From Limnanthes douglasii subsp. nivea (taxonomy: Eukaryota > Streptophyta > Magnoliopsida > Brassicales > Limnanthaceae): a DNA stretch of 64,000 bases. The position numbers were made by a program, and so were the translations under genes. The notes below the pieces were generated by a model that did not search any database, was not told the origin of the DNA, and saw nothing but the letters and a program-made list of their open reading frames with translations. Shown here in pieces: positions 22,270 through 31,583 of this stretch. The stretch spans positions 334,403,215 to 334,467,214 of the forward strand of contig JAUPFV010000002.1 of the NCBI GenBank assembly GCA_036936605.1. The letters are read 5' to 3'. How positions within the stretch are numbered: the first letter of the stretch is position 1; each line of letters begins with the position of its first letter.

Positions 22270-24117
22270 ATGGATCACGGCGACGGCGCACAGTCTGCTA
22301 ATGGCTCGCGGACGAGGAGAATAAAAAAACGGAATAGGGTACGGGAAGCTGCTCAACCCGTTTTAGCTGCTGAGATGGATGAGCTGCCTATAGTTTCGGG
22401 ACCGCATGCGTCCGGATCGAGTTCAACTTCTGATTCTGCTTCCTGCAGACGACGCCCTCCTTCCCCGGCTATAGGGCAGCGTAGAGCTCCTCCTCCGTCC
22501 AGATTGCCACCGCTATTCGGCGAGGCTTTCATCTCCCACACTGCATACCACATTTGGATGGGAGAGGTAATATCAAAATTCCAATTTGACATTTTATGGT
22601 GTTATTTTGCTTTGTCCTATGCTAATTGGAAGAAATCTTTTCAGGAGCGAGAGATGCGGCCGTATGCCCATTATCCTAGTCATAGAGCATGGAGTTTGGC
22701 TGCACAGACTAGGGTACGCGCCGTAGTTGACACCACCCCGTTTGGTCGTCTCATAGAGGCGTTCTATCAGATGCACACACACTCCAACATGACGGAGGTT
22801 TTCCTAAAGAGGTGGCATATGAAGACTAATAGCTTCCATTTCTCTTTCGGAGAGATGACGATTACTCTGGACGACGTCCACACCATTTTGGGACTCCCAG
22901 TTCAGGGTGAGCTTGCTGTGTTTCTCTATATATCTGACAAGAGTCTGGACATGCACGAGTGCGCTGAAATGCTTATGGTGGATGATTTATCCTTTGTGAC
23001 GGAGGTTGAGAAATGCAAAGGCGTTGGTTTGGGGTTTAAACGGCTCCAGACTAGGTTTAGTGGGCCAGAGTTTTGCGATGACAGACCTGATTTGAGTGAT
23101 ATGATGGTGGATGTGGCTGCCCGCGCCTACATATTGCATATGTTCGGCACGGTCATATTCTCGGGCAAGAGCAACATGTACTCCAATTACAAGTATTTAT
23201 TTTTGTTGCGCGATTTGACTCCGGAGGGTGTCGGCAGGTACTCATAGGGTAGTGTTATTCTTGCTTACTTGTACCACCATCTGGGTGAGGCCTCCCTTCA
23301 CCACACGAGGACTATGGCCGGATGTATTGGTTTGCTGGACACGTGAATACATGATCATTTTGTCATGCTCCATCTTGTTACTCGCTCCACTTACACTAAG
23401 CGCGACCTCACTATTACTAGATGGGATACAGTTGCAGTAGTATCTGACTCCCAGACGAAGCTGAACCTTTATATCTCTGTCAACAACCTGGAAGAGAGCG
23501 ATGTAAGTCTTATTCTTTAGTGATCCCAAAACTGATTTTTTATGTTTTTATGTTCCTATCTGTTTGTATTGCAGGTATTGTTTGATCCTTATCGTGCTAT
23601 ACGCGATCATTTCCCGTTCGAAGATATATCATGGTTTCGGAATGTCATATGCGGTGTGAAGCACTCTCAGGCATACTATCCAGAGCGAGTTCAGCGGCAG
23701 TTTAGCCGTGTCCAACGGGGTATCGCGCATCCTTTGGTAGACATGCAGTCGAAGTCAAGGAGAAAACCGAAGACGATGGCGTATGCATTCGATCCGGATG
23801 ATTGGGAGCAACGGGAGAGCAACAAATTGCATCAGGCTTATCAGGGAGCGATGGTAACAGACGAGATGGAGTCTTTTTGTGAGCCTGAGTACCTACTCCT
23901 TCATCAGAGTATTAGCTGGTTCGACCTCATCAACACCACAATCTACTCGCTCGATGACTATGTCCACGAGGATCAAGAGGGAGCTATCATCCGACATTTG
24001 CGTGCTGGTATGCGCAGGATCTCGTTGTTTCCTAGAGTTGGTGAGTTTGATCATGATTTTGATCGTCTGGCTGGGGCTTATGACGATGTTTTGTCCACAG
24101 CCAGGAGGCTTGCATAG
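22270..24117 (+). pseudogene. Plant mobile domain (PMD) gene of MULE-A, two nonsense codons
   Basis: Exons are 22270-22566, 22645-23502 and 23575-24117, with GT-AG introns in phase 0; full length would be 565 codons. An acceptor (ttttcag) just before the ATG implies a further 5' leader intron. The PMD signature is clear: 'MTEVFLKRWHMKTNSFHFSF' followed by 'GEMTITLDDVHTILGLPVQG'. An N-terminal basic stretch (RRIKKRNR) could be a nuclear signal. Two Trp codons have become stops, TAG at 23245 and TGA at 23344; copy C at 34.6 kb keeps Trp at the first. There is no frameshift. PMD proteins occur both as host silencing factors (the MAIN/MAIL1 type) and inside transposons; the role in a transposon is unknown. 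The first 78-bp intron happens to be open and could be read through. Confidence 0.85.
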
Positions 24118-24452
24118 ACAGTATGATGTATTTTCTGTGTGTATGATACTTTAACTCTGTTGTCGGTTAGTTTGATGGTTTGTTTGTTTTTTGATACACG
24201 TACTATGCGGTTACTCAGTTTGAAGTTAATGTTTCTGTATTTTGGCAATTGCTTAGATGTTTTGGTTGAAGGAAAGTTGAAGCATAATTGAAACGTAATT
24301 GAAACAGAGTTGAAACATAATTCAAACACAATTCAAACATAATTGAAATAGTAGTACTACCTAAAACAGCACACATTCTGGAGTTACTTAATTTAAACAC
24401 AGACTACTAAACATAATAACTTGATGGCACAAACACGAAAATAGTGAAATGA
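24118..24452. repeat. Gap between PMD gene and small gene 1; short degenerate repeats
   Basis: No gene. At 24270-24350 the phrase ttgaaacataa recurs several times with small changes, apparently a local expansion in the 3' region. Confidence 0.6.
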
Positions 24453-24830
24453 TTAGTCGTCGAAATCGTATCCCAAATTGTCATTCGAATCATCCCCCTC
24501 ATTCCTTGCCGAAATCCTATCCTCCAGATACGCCACCATATCCCTACTGATGTAGTCTACTACCGTCATGTTCCAGACCAAAGGTGATTTTTTCTTAATT
24601 CTAGCTGGTTGGAAAAGCAGAGCAGCGAGTGGTTGGATGAAGCCGTACCTGGATTTGATTTCGTCACGACTTCGCACTTGAACGTCTCATGCTCCTAAAT
24701 GCCCATAGTTGAAATACATCTGACATAGGAGGCGGTCGAAGAAAGCATCGCTACTATCTTCCCTCATTTGTCGGCGGAAAACCTTCACCGCCTTAAGCAT
24801 ATGATAGTCTTCATCAGCTATAAACTCCAT
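24453..24830 (-). pseudogene. Small MULE-A gene 1, unknown function (one nonsense codon)
   Basis: An ATG at 24830 opens a frame of 125 residues, broken once by TGA at 24687-24689. The protein reads 'MEFIADEDYHMLKAVKVFRR', a middle part 'FFDRLLCQMYFNYG', then 'SRDEIKSRYGFIQPLAALLF', and an acidic tail. It is a paralogue of the plus-strand gene at 25498: both share [FI][FI]DxxLCxMxFNxG, an Rx(R/S)[DE]E motif and a C-terminal helix ending in an acidic tail. I recognise no domain. The pair point away from each other across a 667-bp spacer, so they may share a promoter region. Its role in transposition is unknown. Confidence 0.6.
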
Positions 24831-25497
24831 GTATTAAAGTGTTTGTGTTTTTTTCTTAAGTAGACTCTTTGTTTCTATTATGAATATTGTATTCTGTGAC
24901 ATGTTTATATAGTACAGTTATTTTTTGGCCATGCACTATTGCGTTGGCGGGATTATTCGGCGGGGATTAAAATGTTAGCTGGTATTTTTTTTGCGGGAGT
25001 TTTTGTGTTGGCGGGAGTTATTATGTTGGTTGGAGTTATTAGTGGGTCCCGGTTGAATTTAATAATCTATGCAACTTCACCGAGTAATCTATGTCGGTTG
25101 TAGTTTGTATTTCTGTTTGTGTTTCAGTTGATGTTTCAGTTTATGTCAAGTTAATGTTTCAGGTCATGGTCCCTTTTATGTTTTAGTTTGTGTTTCAGCT
25201 TTTACAACAAAAAAACAACATAATCATTCGAACACAAGATAAATTTGATTCAAAACTAAATATTACAACCCGAAATTGTTGGCGCGTATCTATTGGCGGG
25301 AGTTTCTGTGTTGGCGAGAGTTATTATGCCTGTTGGAGTTATTGGTGGGTCCTGGTTTTATGTACGATACTATTTTCTATATTTTACGCGGGAACAAAAA
25401 ACACCATTTCCCGCTAATTATTTTTGAATTGAACCACCGTCTTGGAGTCTATAAATACTAGAATCTGACTATGAAACTAAACATTTAAGTTATAACA
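24831..25497. promoter_or_regulatory. Shared upstream region of the two divergent small genes
   Basis: The spacer holds a direct repeat of about 62 bp (24993-25054 and 25295-25356; ggcgggagtttytgtgttgg... to gggtccyggtt). A TATA-like tataaatac lies about 46 bp before the plus-strand gene (25451) and an atatagtac about 78 bp before the minus-strand gene (24908). This suits a bidirectional promoter; that is inference. Confidence 0.5.
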
Positions 25498-25965
25498 ATG
25501 GGAGATTCAGGTTGGAACGTGCACGAAGATGCAAACCTCCTAAGTGCATTTGACTTCGTCATAGGTACGATGCAAGAGGAGATTCCTGGTTTCATCGATG
25601 TGGTTTTGTGCAGAATGTTCTTCAACCATGGTAGGGAGGCATCGTGTCCAGGATGTTTAATGCCCCGGCCACGCGGACGTGAAGAAGTGTTCGATAGGTT
25701 AGCTTACCTTAAAATAGTGACTATACATATCGAGTCACTTCCTTCGGAAGTCCGAACCAAAGTCTGAAAGGTATTTGACATGGGATTGCAAAGTAAAATT
25801 ACGCAGAAGATGGTGTCACATGCGATACAGCGAATGGAGCAAGAAATAGCCGACGCAATAGCCAGCGCCATTGAAACGTACTCAACTCCCGAAGGAAGTA
25901 GTGATGAAGAGGAATATTCATTCGAGAAAAGCTTTGAGTATGGAATGAACTATCCGACTCCGTAA
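25498..25965 (+). pseudogene. Small MULE-A gene 2, unknown function (one nonsense codon)
   Basis: An ATG at 25498 opens a frame to 25965 (155 residues) broken once by TGA at 25765-25767. It begins 'MGDSGWNVHEDANLLSAFDF', continues 'FIDVVLCRMFFNHG' and 'RGREEVFDRLAYLKIV', then a helical, Glu/Ala-rich stretch ('RMEQEIADAIASAIETY'), and ends in an acidic Glu/Asp/Ser tail. It is paralogous to the gene at 24453-24830 but longer at both ends. I know no family for it. TATA-like tataaatac lies about 46 bp upstream. Confidence 0.6.
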
Positions 25966-26285
25966 AACTAAGTGCGCAATGCTAACTCAGGGTTAGCTTA
26001 TCTATCATTTGGTTTAAGTTATGTTCTTATGTATTTCTAATTAGCAAATACTTTTGATTAGAGTGTAATGATTTAATGCAATCGGCATATTAAGAAGTTT
26101 AAGTGTTATTGTTTTTAAGATAAACATCCAAACATAAAACATCCATAGTTTACATTCATTCATTACAAAAAAACATCCAAATTTTACAAATTAAGAAGTT
26201 TAAGTGTTATTGTTTTGAGGATAAACTCAAATTAACCTTAAATTAAAGTAAAATAGCAGTTGGATTTTAAATTTTTTTTACTAGG
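25966..26285. other. Non-coding spacer in MULE-A
   Basis: AT-rich. The phrase attaagaagtttaagtgttat occurs twice (about 26089 and 26187) as a direct repeat. No gene is seen. Confidence 0.6.
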
Positions 26286-26290
26286 TTTAC

Positions 26291-26520
26291 CCTATTGCCG
26301 CCACATAATGACATAGGGGTAGCCCTTTTCGCCAACGTGTGGCGGCAATAGGCTTAAAAATTTTGGAGCCTCTGTTCTTTCAGGACAGAGGCTCTAGAAA
26401 AGTCTCGTACGCCAGCCGAATGGCGTACGGGACGATGCTCACGCCATCGGTTGGCGTAGGGAGCTCGTCCCACGCCAACGGTTGGCGTGAGCTTTGTCAG
26501 TTACGCCATTCGGCTGGCGA
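26291..26520. repeat. MULE-A palindrome cluster 2 (element centre)
   Basis: Several nested inverted repeats: a perfect 15-bp pair CCTATTGCCGCCACA (26291-26305) with TGTGGCGGCAATAGG (26338-26352); GAGCCTCTGT/ACAGAGGCTC (26366-26394); CGTACGCCA/TGGCGTACG (26406-26429). GCCAGCCGAATGGCGTA (26410-26426) is the exact reverse complement of TACGCCATTCGGCTGGC (26502-26518), enclosing two more hairpins. The cluster lies between small gene 2 and the transposase 3' end. Confidence 0.92.
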
Positions 26521-26670
26521 AAACTACAATTTTGAATTTGTTAAGTCAAATTTTTTTTTAAAAAAAAATTGGACATAAAAGGGAACGTGGTTACAAGGGT
26601 ACAACACATTGTTAGTTTACAAAAAAAACAACATAACCGAACACTAAATAAATTTGATTGTAAAATAAAT

Positions 26671-29600
26671 TCAATCTTTGGTTAAGTCCACTATGGGATC
26701 ATCATGTTCAATGGAATGTGTCGGGGTGGGATTTTGCAGTCTTGAAAATACACGAACTCTATCTAGCAAAGGGATCGACCAAGAAATAGCATCTTCTCTC
26801 GTAGTTCGCATCCACGTGGGATCTATAGTCGGTATGAGTGACCCTTTAACCAAGTTAACCTACAAATTCCCATTCAATATCAATGCGCGTTAACAAAATA
26901 AATGATTAAATGCGTGCGAAAGTTAAAGTTCTTTACTCACGTGAACAAAATGGTTTTTATTGACGAATGTTATGCCGATCTCCTTTAAAGAACCATCGCT
27001 CGGCGGTGCATTTTTCACCGGTAGGTAAGTCGTACTTCCACCGGGAGCGAGGCAATAGAAAACACAATTGAATGTAGTCGCGACTAGTTTTCCGTAACTA
27101 GGCAATGACATCCATTTTACGAAAGGTGCATTCTCTTTATTAAAAGTCAACCGGTTTATCTCCTTATCGACTTCGCTTTCATCGTCGTAATATGCAAACC
27201 GTTTATAAAACTCCAGATCGATCTTTAGCTCGTGAACTAAGGCTTCTTTAACCATTAGCTATCCACTTTCGTTACCGACCATACCATGCGTGATGGCTCT
27301 AAAACCACAATTACCGTCGGGCATTACATTTGTAATTCGGCTTATGAAAGGACGCATATATTGAGGTATGTCTTTTGAAAATCTTGAGTCCAAAACATTT
27401 GGTAATCTAGCTGGGAATGGTTTAGCCGAGAATGACGGTATAGCCTTGATGTGGTTTGACGCATCCGGAGTGCCTAAACCAATGCATTGAACCCGTTTTG
27501 CTATATATTTTGGCGGTTTTGCTCCAGAATTAGTAGGAGTATGTGCGGCAACCGTTCTTGCGGTGCTACCGAGAGTGCCGACCGGGGTTGCTATACTAGA
27601 GGCGGGTGTTACCACTCGTGGAGTTTTGGCACTATCGTGGGACTCGAACATTTCTTGTTCCACGTATTCGTGATACGAAGAATCCTTTTTCGTAGAATAA
27701 TCACGTTGGACTTTGCTACCTTTAACGCGACCCCGACCGCGTCCACGATCACGGATTCCAACACGTCCGGGAGTTCTACCGTGGGTTTTAACCTTCTCAA
27801 GGGGTTCGCAAAGGAGTGTAGTCGAATGATCCAAAAACTTTTGAAATTATTTTAGCCAATGACTTTGTTCATAAACATCAAACTCTTCAAGTTTCGCATT
27901 TAGATTTGCGAAATTAAATTTTACTTCTTCTTCATCGGTGAGTTTGACTCGCGGAATGATATCTAGTCTCTTCCAATGCTTATCTATAATCTGAGTAGGT
28001 ACATGACCGTCCACTCTTCGGATTGCCTCAAGTTCATGCGAACACGGCAAACCATGGATCGTACGATCGGTGCAAACGCACATAGATTTTTCACCGCCAC
28101 TTTTATCAGCATAGTTATCGTATACTATCGCCAATGCAATAGGTGATACGTACCCCCGTAAAAATTTGAACGGTTTGAAATCTTGGAATTTGTGAATTAG
28201 ACGGCACTTGCTAAGCTCTATCGATTATTTAATGGTCGAATGTTGCATCGCTAACAAGCCATGCACTTTATCCCAAAACCCATCGAAATCCAATCGGCTA
28301 GACCCCACATATTTTTTCAATGTAGCATGCGAGATTTTGGCCCTATTAGAGGTGTGATTATTGAAATGCATGATTTTGTTAGTATAAGCGTGAACAAACC
28401 TCTCTTTATAAAGCGTAATCCACGAGTCAACCACATAATCCACCGCCTTATCTTGGTCTTTGAACACCGACCGCATCTTAGCCAACCTCTCGTTCATAAC
28501 CTCAACGGTATCGGATGAAAAAACGTCGTTCCAAGTCGCCAAAAACATTTTAGCCACATTTCCGTCTACAAACATTTTTTTCGTTCTCCCGCTAACATTT
28601 TTGTTGATATGCCACTCGCATAACATGTGACTAGCGCTAGGGAATAATTTATCGATGCTATTCATCAAGGCTAGTTCGCGGTCCGTAACGATAACACAAG
28701 GTAATTCACAATCATTCTCCTCCATTACCGTTTTCAAGCATCCCAAAGACCATTCGTAGTTGTCTTGTTTTTCACTCACCATAAACGTGAAACCAATGCA
28801 AAACGTTTTGTTGGTCGATGTTACCCCGACTACTTCGAACAAAGGCATCCCGTAACGAATAACTTTATATGTGTTATCCATGATTAGCAAGCGTGGGAAG
28901 GTCCGTAGTAAATCAATACTAAGCGGATGTGCGAAAAACAAATCGGTTATGACGTTAGAACCGTCATTCCCCGTCCGTAGCCAATACTTGTACTTGTGCA
29001 ATTGTAATTTAACTAACAAGCATTGCATTTGGGATCGACCGCCGTTTTCAACCATCCTTGTTCTTTGACGGTGATTGTAAACGTGACGGATATTTGAATC
29101 ATTCTCTGGATCGACCTTTTTCAAAGCACCAAATATTTGTCGCAGACTTGTCCCGTTCACCGTCAAAAGATCAACGAACTCTTTTTCCTTCAGTTTTAAC
29201 TTAGACTATTGCAAATGTCCTTCGGCATACTTAATCGGTTCGTAGTTGTGCTTCCCGGAAAGGACACTAAGTGTCCACTTATCGTCTCCTTTTACCGGAT
29301 TACCCACCAAATGAAAAGGGCAATTTATTTTTTTGCTACCGGTAGCCTTACGCTTACGGTCGCACTCTTTAACGTCCGACTTGAAAATTCTGTATCGCTC
29401 GCACCGATAATCCACTCTCGGTGTTCTCCCCCTCTTCCCTACCTCCTTCGATGCTACGTTTATCGAAAAACCCAACGTTTCCCCCCTAAGTTTTACCCAC
29501 TCGGTCATCGAGTCTAAGCTATACTCGTCGTGAGTGGTGAAATGGTGAGCGTAGTCCAAAACAAGCGAAATATCGCATTCGTTCACCTCCTGCAAAACGT

Positions 29601-29772
29601 AAGAAGTAGAAAAACAAATTAAACCAGCATTCCGGATAAGGTAAGCACATTTTGCTAATAAGAAGGCGTAGGACACCTTTCTATCGCCACCCACTGGCGT
29701 GGACGACAGAATGTACGCCACACATGTGGCGTAGGAAAGGTCCCACACGCCAATAGACGGTGTGGGAATCAT
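26671..29772 (-). pseudogene. MULE-A transposase-SWIM-OTU fusion gene, four nonsense codons
   Basis: On the minus strand one frame runs from about 29589 (after a likely acceptor ttttgcag) to 26941. A GT-AG intron (26860-26940) follows, then a last exon 26671-26859. Domains in order: a FAR1-like zinc region ('RYRIFKSDVKECDRKR', 'CPFHLVG'); the MULE transposase core ('LIMDNTYKV', 'VIVTDRELALM', 'CEWHINKNV'); a SWIM zinc finger ('CVCTDRTIHGLPCSH'); an Arg/Gly-rich linker; and an OTU cysteine protease ('MPDGNCGFRAI' with its Cys, 'NHFVHV' with its His). Stops at 29206, 28225, 27847 and 27259 interrupt it, but there is no frameshift. The usual catalytic Glu (NRxE) is Lys here (codon 28336-28338). 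OTU proteins remove ubiquitin; its job in a transposase is unknown. The exact 5' end is uncertain. Confidence 0.85.
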
Positions 29773-29825
29773 GTTCTACACCTTCCCAATGGCGTACGGT
29801 CTGTCGTCCATGCCAGAGGGTGGCG
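29685..29825. repeat. MULE-A palindrome cluster 3 (upstream of transposase)
   Basis: A 25-bp inverted pair (29685-29709 with 29801-29825, two mismatches) encloses two inner hairpins: TACGCCACA/TGTGGCGTA (29714-29732) and CCCACAC/GTGTGGG (29742-29767). The whole 141 bp could form one branched structure. It sits just upstream of the first clear transposase exon, probably in an intron or leader. Confidence 0.92.
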
Positions 29826-30165
29826 AAGAACACCAGATACAGGATTTTTCAAAAACTCTATTTTTTTACAAAAATGAAAGAGGAAAATGCAATGTACCTC
29901 CTCGGCGACCATGCTGCTCTATGTGGGAAGTGCTTCCGACTCTTTTCCGTCCATGTTGTAAAGGTTTTGAATTTTTTTTTAAAATGGGTTTTGTTGGTTG
30001 TTAAGTTTCTATTTTTAGTAGGCTTGGAGAAGATGAAGTTTGAAATTATGTTTGCAACTTCATGGAGTAGTTTGGACTCTAAAATGGCATGACTTGTAAA
30101 TATTTAGACTTCCAAGGGTTTTTTGGGTTTTTTGGTTAGTGGCATTTTTGTAAATATTAAAAATC
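29826..30165. other. Right subterminal region of MULE-A
   Basis: No gene recognised. It is T-rich on plus. The leader or a first exon of the transposase gene may lie here, but I cannot place it. Confidence 0.5.
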
Positions 30166-30215
30166 AGAAACATGCGACTTCGCAGAGTAGTTTTTTCTCT
30201 TTTTTAGCAATTCCC
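30166..30215 (-). repeat. Right terminal inverted repeat of MULE-A
   Basis: Read on the minus strand it begins GGGAATTGCTAAAAAAGAGA and contains CTGCGAAGTCGCAT, matching the left end. Confidence 0.9.
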
Positions 30216-30224
30216 TATTTTTTA

Positions 30225-30960
30225 TTTCCTCCATGATTTGAATAAAACCTCATGTTGTTATTTCTTTCATAAATGAAATGACATATTTGTCCTTTTACCC
30301 ATTTATTCTACCTCTTTCATTTTCAAGAACACCATTAACTCTTCCATCAACCCATTAACTCTCACTTTTCTATCTTCCATCAACCAACCTAACCCCATTA
30401 AATTAACTCTAGCCACACTACCTTCTAAATTACTCGTACCTTATTATTCTCCTCTGTTAACCTACCCAGTAACAATTCCACAGAAAAAAACCCTACTCTT
30501 TTTCATCGACTAAACCTAGGTAGGAGTTCATGTTCTAAGTTATACTTCTAACCCTAATTTCGATTTCGTTTGTCATCTTCTTATCTCTTGTTTTTTTTTT
30601 GTTTTTCAGGTCTAAATAACCCTAATCGAAGAGAGAGACAAGGTCTGAGGTAAGTTTTTCTTATCTACAGTTCATTTGTTCAGGAGTATTGAGAATGTCG
30701 ACTGAGGTTACGGTTTTTTTTTGGTTTTCAGGTCTACCGTTGGCAAATCAAGGACTGAAGCAAGGCAAGGACTGAGGTAAGTTCGATTAGGCTGTTCGAT
30801 TAGGTTAGGGTTCTTAATTGGATGGACATTAGAGTTTGATTAGGGTTCCTAAGGTTTGATTAGGCTGCAAACATTAGGGTTCGATTAGGCTGCAAACATT
30901 AGGGTTCGATTAGAGTTCGATTAGGCTGCAACCATTATGATCTGCTGTTTTTTTTAACAA
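30225..30960 (+). other. MULE-B left subterminal region and PMD 5' leader
   Basis: After the MULE-B terminus come splice-like phrases (ttttcaggtcta and gaggtaagttt twice), suggesting a spliced 5' leader for the PMD gene at 31188. At 30861-30935 ggctgcaaacattagggttc is repeated nearly three times. Confidence 0.5.
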
Positions 30961-30961
30961 A

Positions 30962-31110
30962 AGCATGTGATTCCGAGATACCATCTCAGAATCACATGCT
31001 TTTTTTAAACTGAAAAACATGTAATTCTGAGATGATGCCTCAGAATAACATGTTTTCAGTTAAAAAAACATGTGATTCCGAGATGGTATATCAGAATTAC
31101 ATGCTTATAT
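30962..31110. repeat. MULE-B hairpin cluster 1
   Basis: Three hairpins in a row: AGCATGTGATTCCGAGA pairs with TCTCAGAATCACATGCT (30962-31000, one mismatch), then two decayed copies at 31017-31052 and 31067-31104. The core is the GATTCCGAG motif of the 13.6-kb element. They precede the PMD ATG. Confidence 0.88.
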
Positions 31111-31187
31111 TTAATATTTTTTGCTAATGATAGTTTTTTTACTGCTATTGATTATAATAACTTGAATATTTGTCTTATGTTTGTAGT

Positions 31188-31526
31188 ATGGGACCAAGAA
31201 AGCTACTCAAGAGAATTTTGCGTGGCTCTTCATCATTCGCTACAAATGTTGCAAACAAACCGTATATTGTTGAGACGCCGCAACCTCTTCAAATTGTTGC
31301 CCCTGATCCTACGTCCCGTTCCGTTAGACATAATCGGCGTGATGCAAGAAGGGAACCATCTCCGGTTGCAATACCTCAATCAGAATCGGAAGATGATGAA
31401 GCTGACCAAGGCATAGACGAAACAACGTTAGCAACCGAGAAAGAGTCCTCTTTAGCACGATTTCCACACATACGCCACTACAAAGGTTTTATAAACCATA
31501 CGACGTACCATGTTTACCATGGTCGA
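31188..31526 (+). pseudogene. PMD gene exon 1 of MULE-B (rest deleted)
   Basis: An ATG at 31188, two bases after an acceptor (tttgtag|t), opens 113 codons ending HVYHGR at a GTAAGT donor (31527). The end 'GFINHTTYHVYHGR' matches the MULE-A exon 1 end 'AFISHTAYHIWMGE', with the donor in the same phase. The N-terminus is basic (RKLLKR) and then acidic-serine rich. No exon 2 follows: within 60 bp the sequence becomes the truncated antisense transposase. An internal deletion therefore removed the rest, and the gene is dead. Confidence 0.75.
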
Positions 31527-31583
31527 GTAAGTTATTTTAAATATAAGGGTTATTTTAAATATAATTTATAAAATATTGTGCAA

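Larger units (their letters stand above)
21233..30224. mobile_element. MULE-A, complete 8,974-bp Mutator-like element with 9-bp TSD
   Basis: Element 21242-30215 is flanked by a perfect 9-bp duplication TATTTTTTA (21233-21241 and 30216-30224). The ends are inverted repeats: both read RGGAATTGCTAAAAAA, then after a diverged stretch share CYGCGAAGTCGCAT within the first 50 bases. It carries a PMD gene (+), two short paralogous genes (- and +), and a transposase-SWIM-OTU gene (-), plus three palindrome clusters. It inserted into the left terminal repeat of MULE-B. A 9-bp TSD and a MULE-type transposase identify the superfamily. Confidence 0.93.

Noticed and set aside
22267..23247. A continuous 326-codon plus-strand frame as a single-exon gene
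   Set aside because: It starts at a GTG next to an acceptor site and runs through a 78-bp intron-like insert with good GT-AG ends. It stops at a Trp-to-TAG change, after which PMD similarity continues. The three-exon PMD model explains it better.
23879..24154. Second frame overlapping PMD exon 3
   Set aside because: A shadow of the PMD coding sequence in another frame.
30030..30100. First exon of the MULE-A transposase
   Set aside because: An ATG on minus exists, but the following codons run into stops and do not resemble the MULE-B exon 1.
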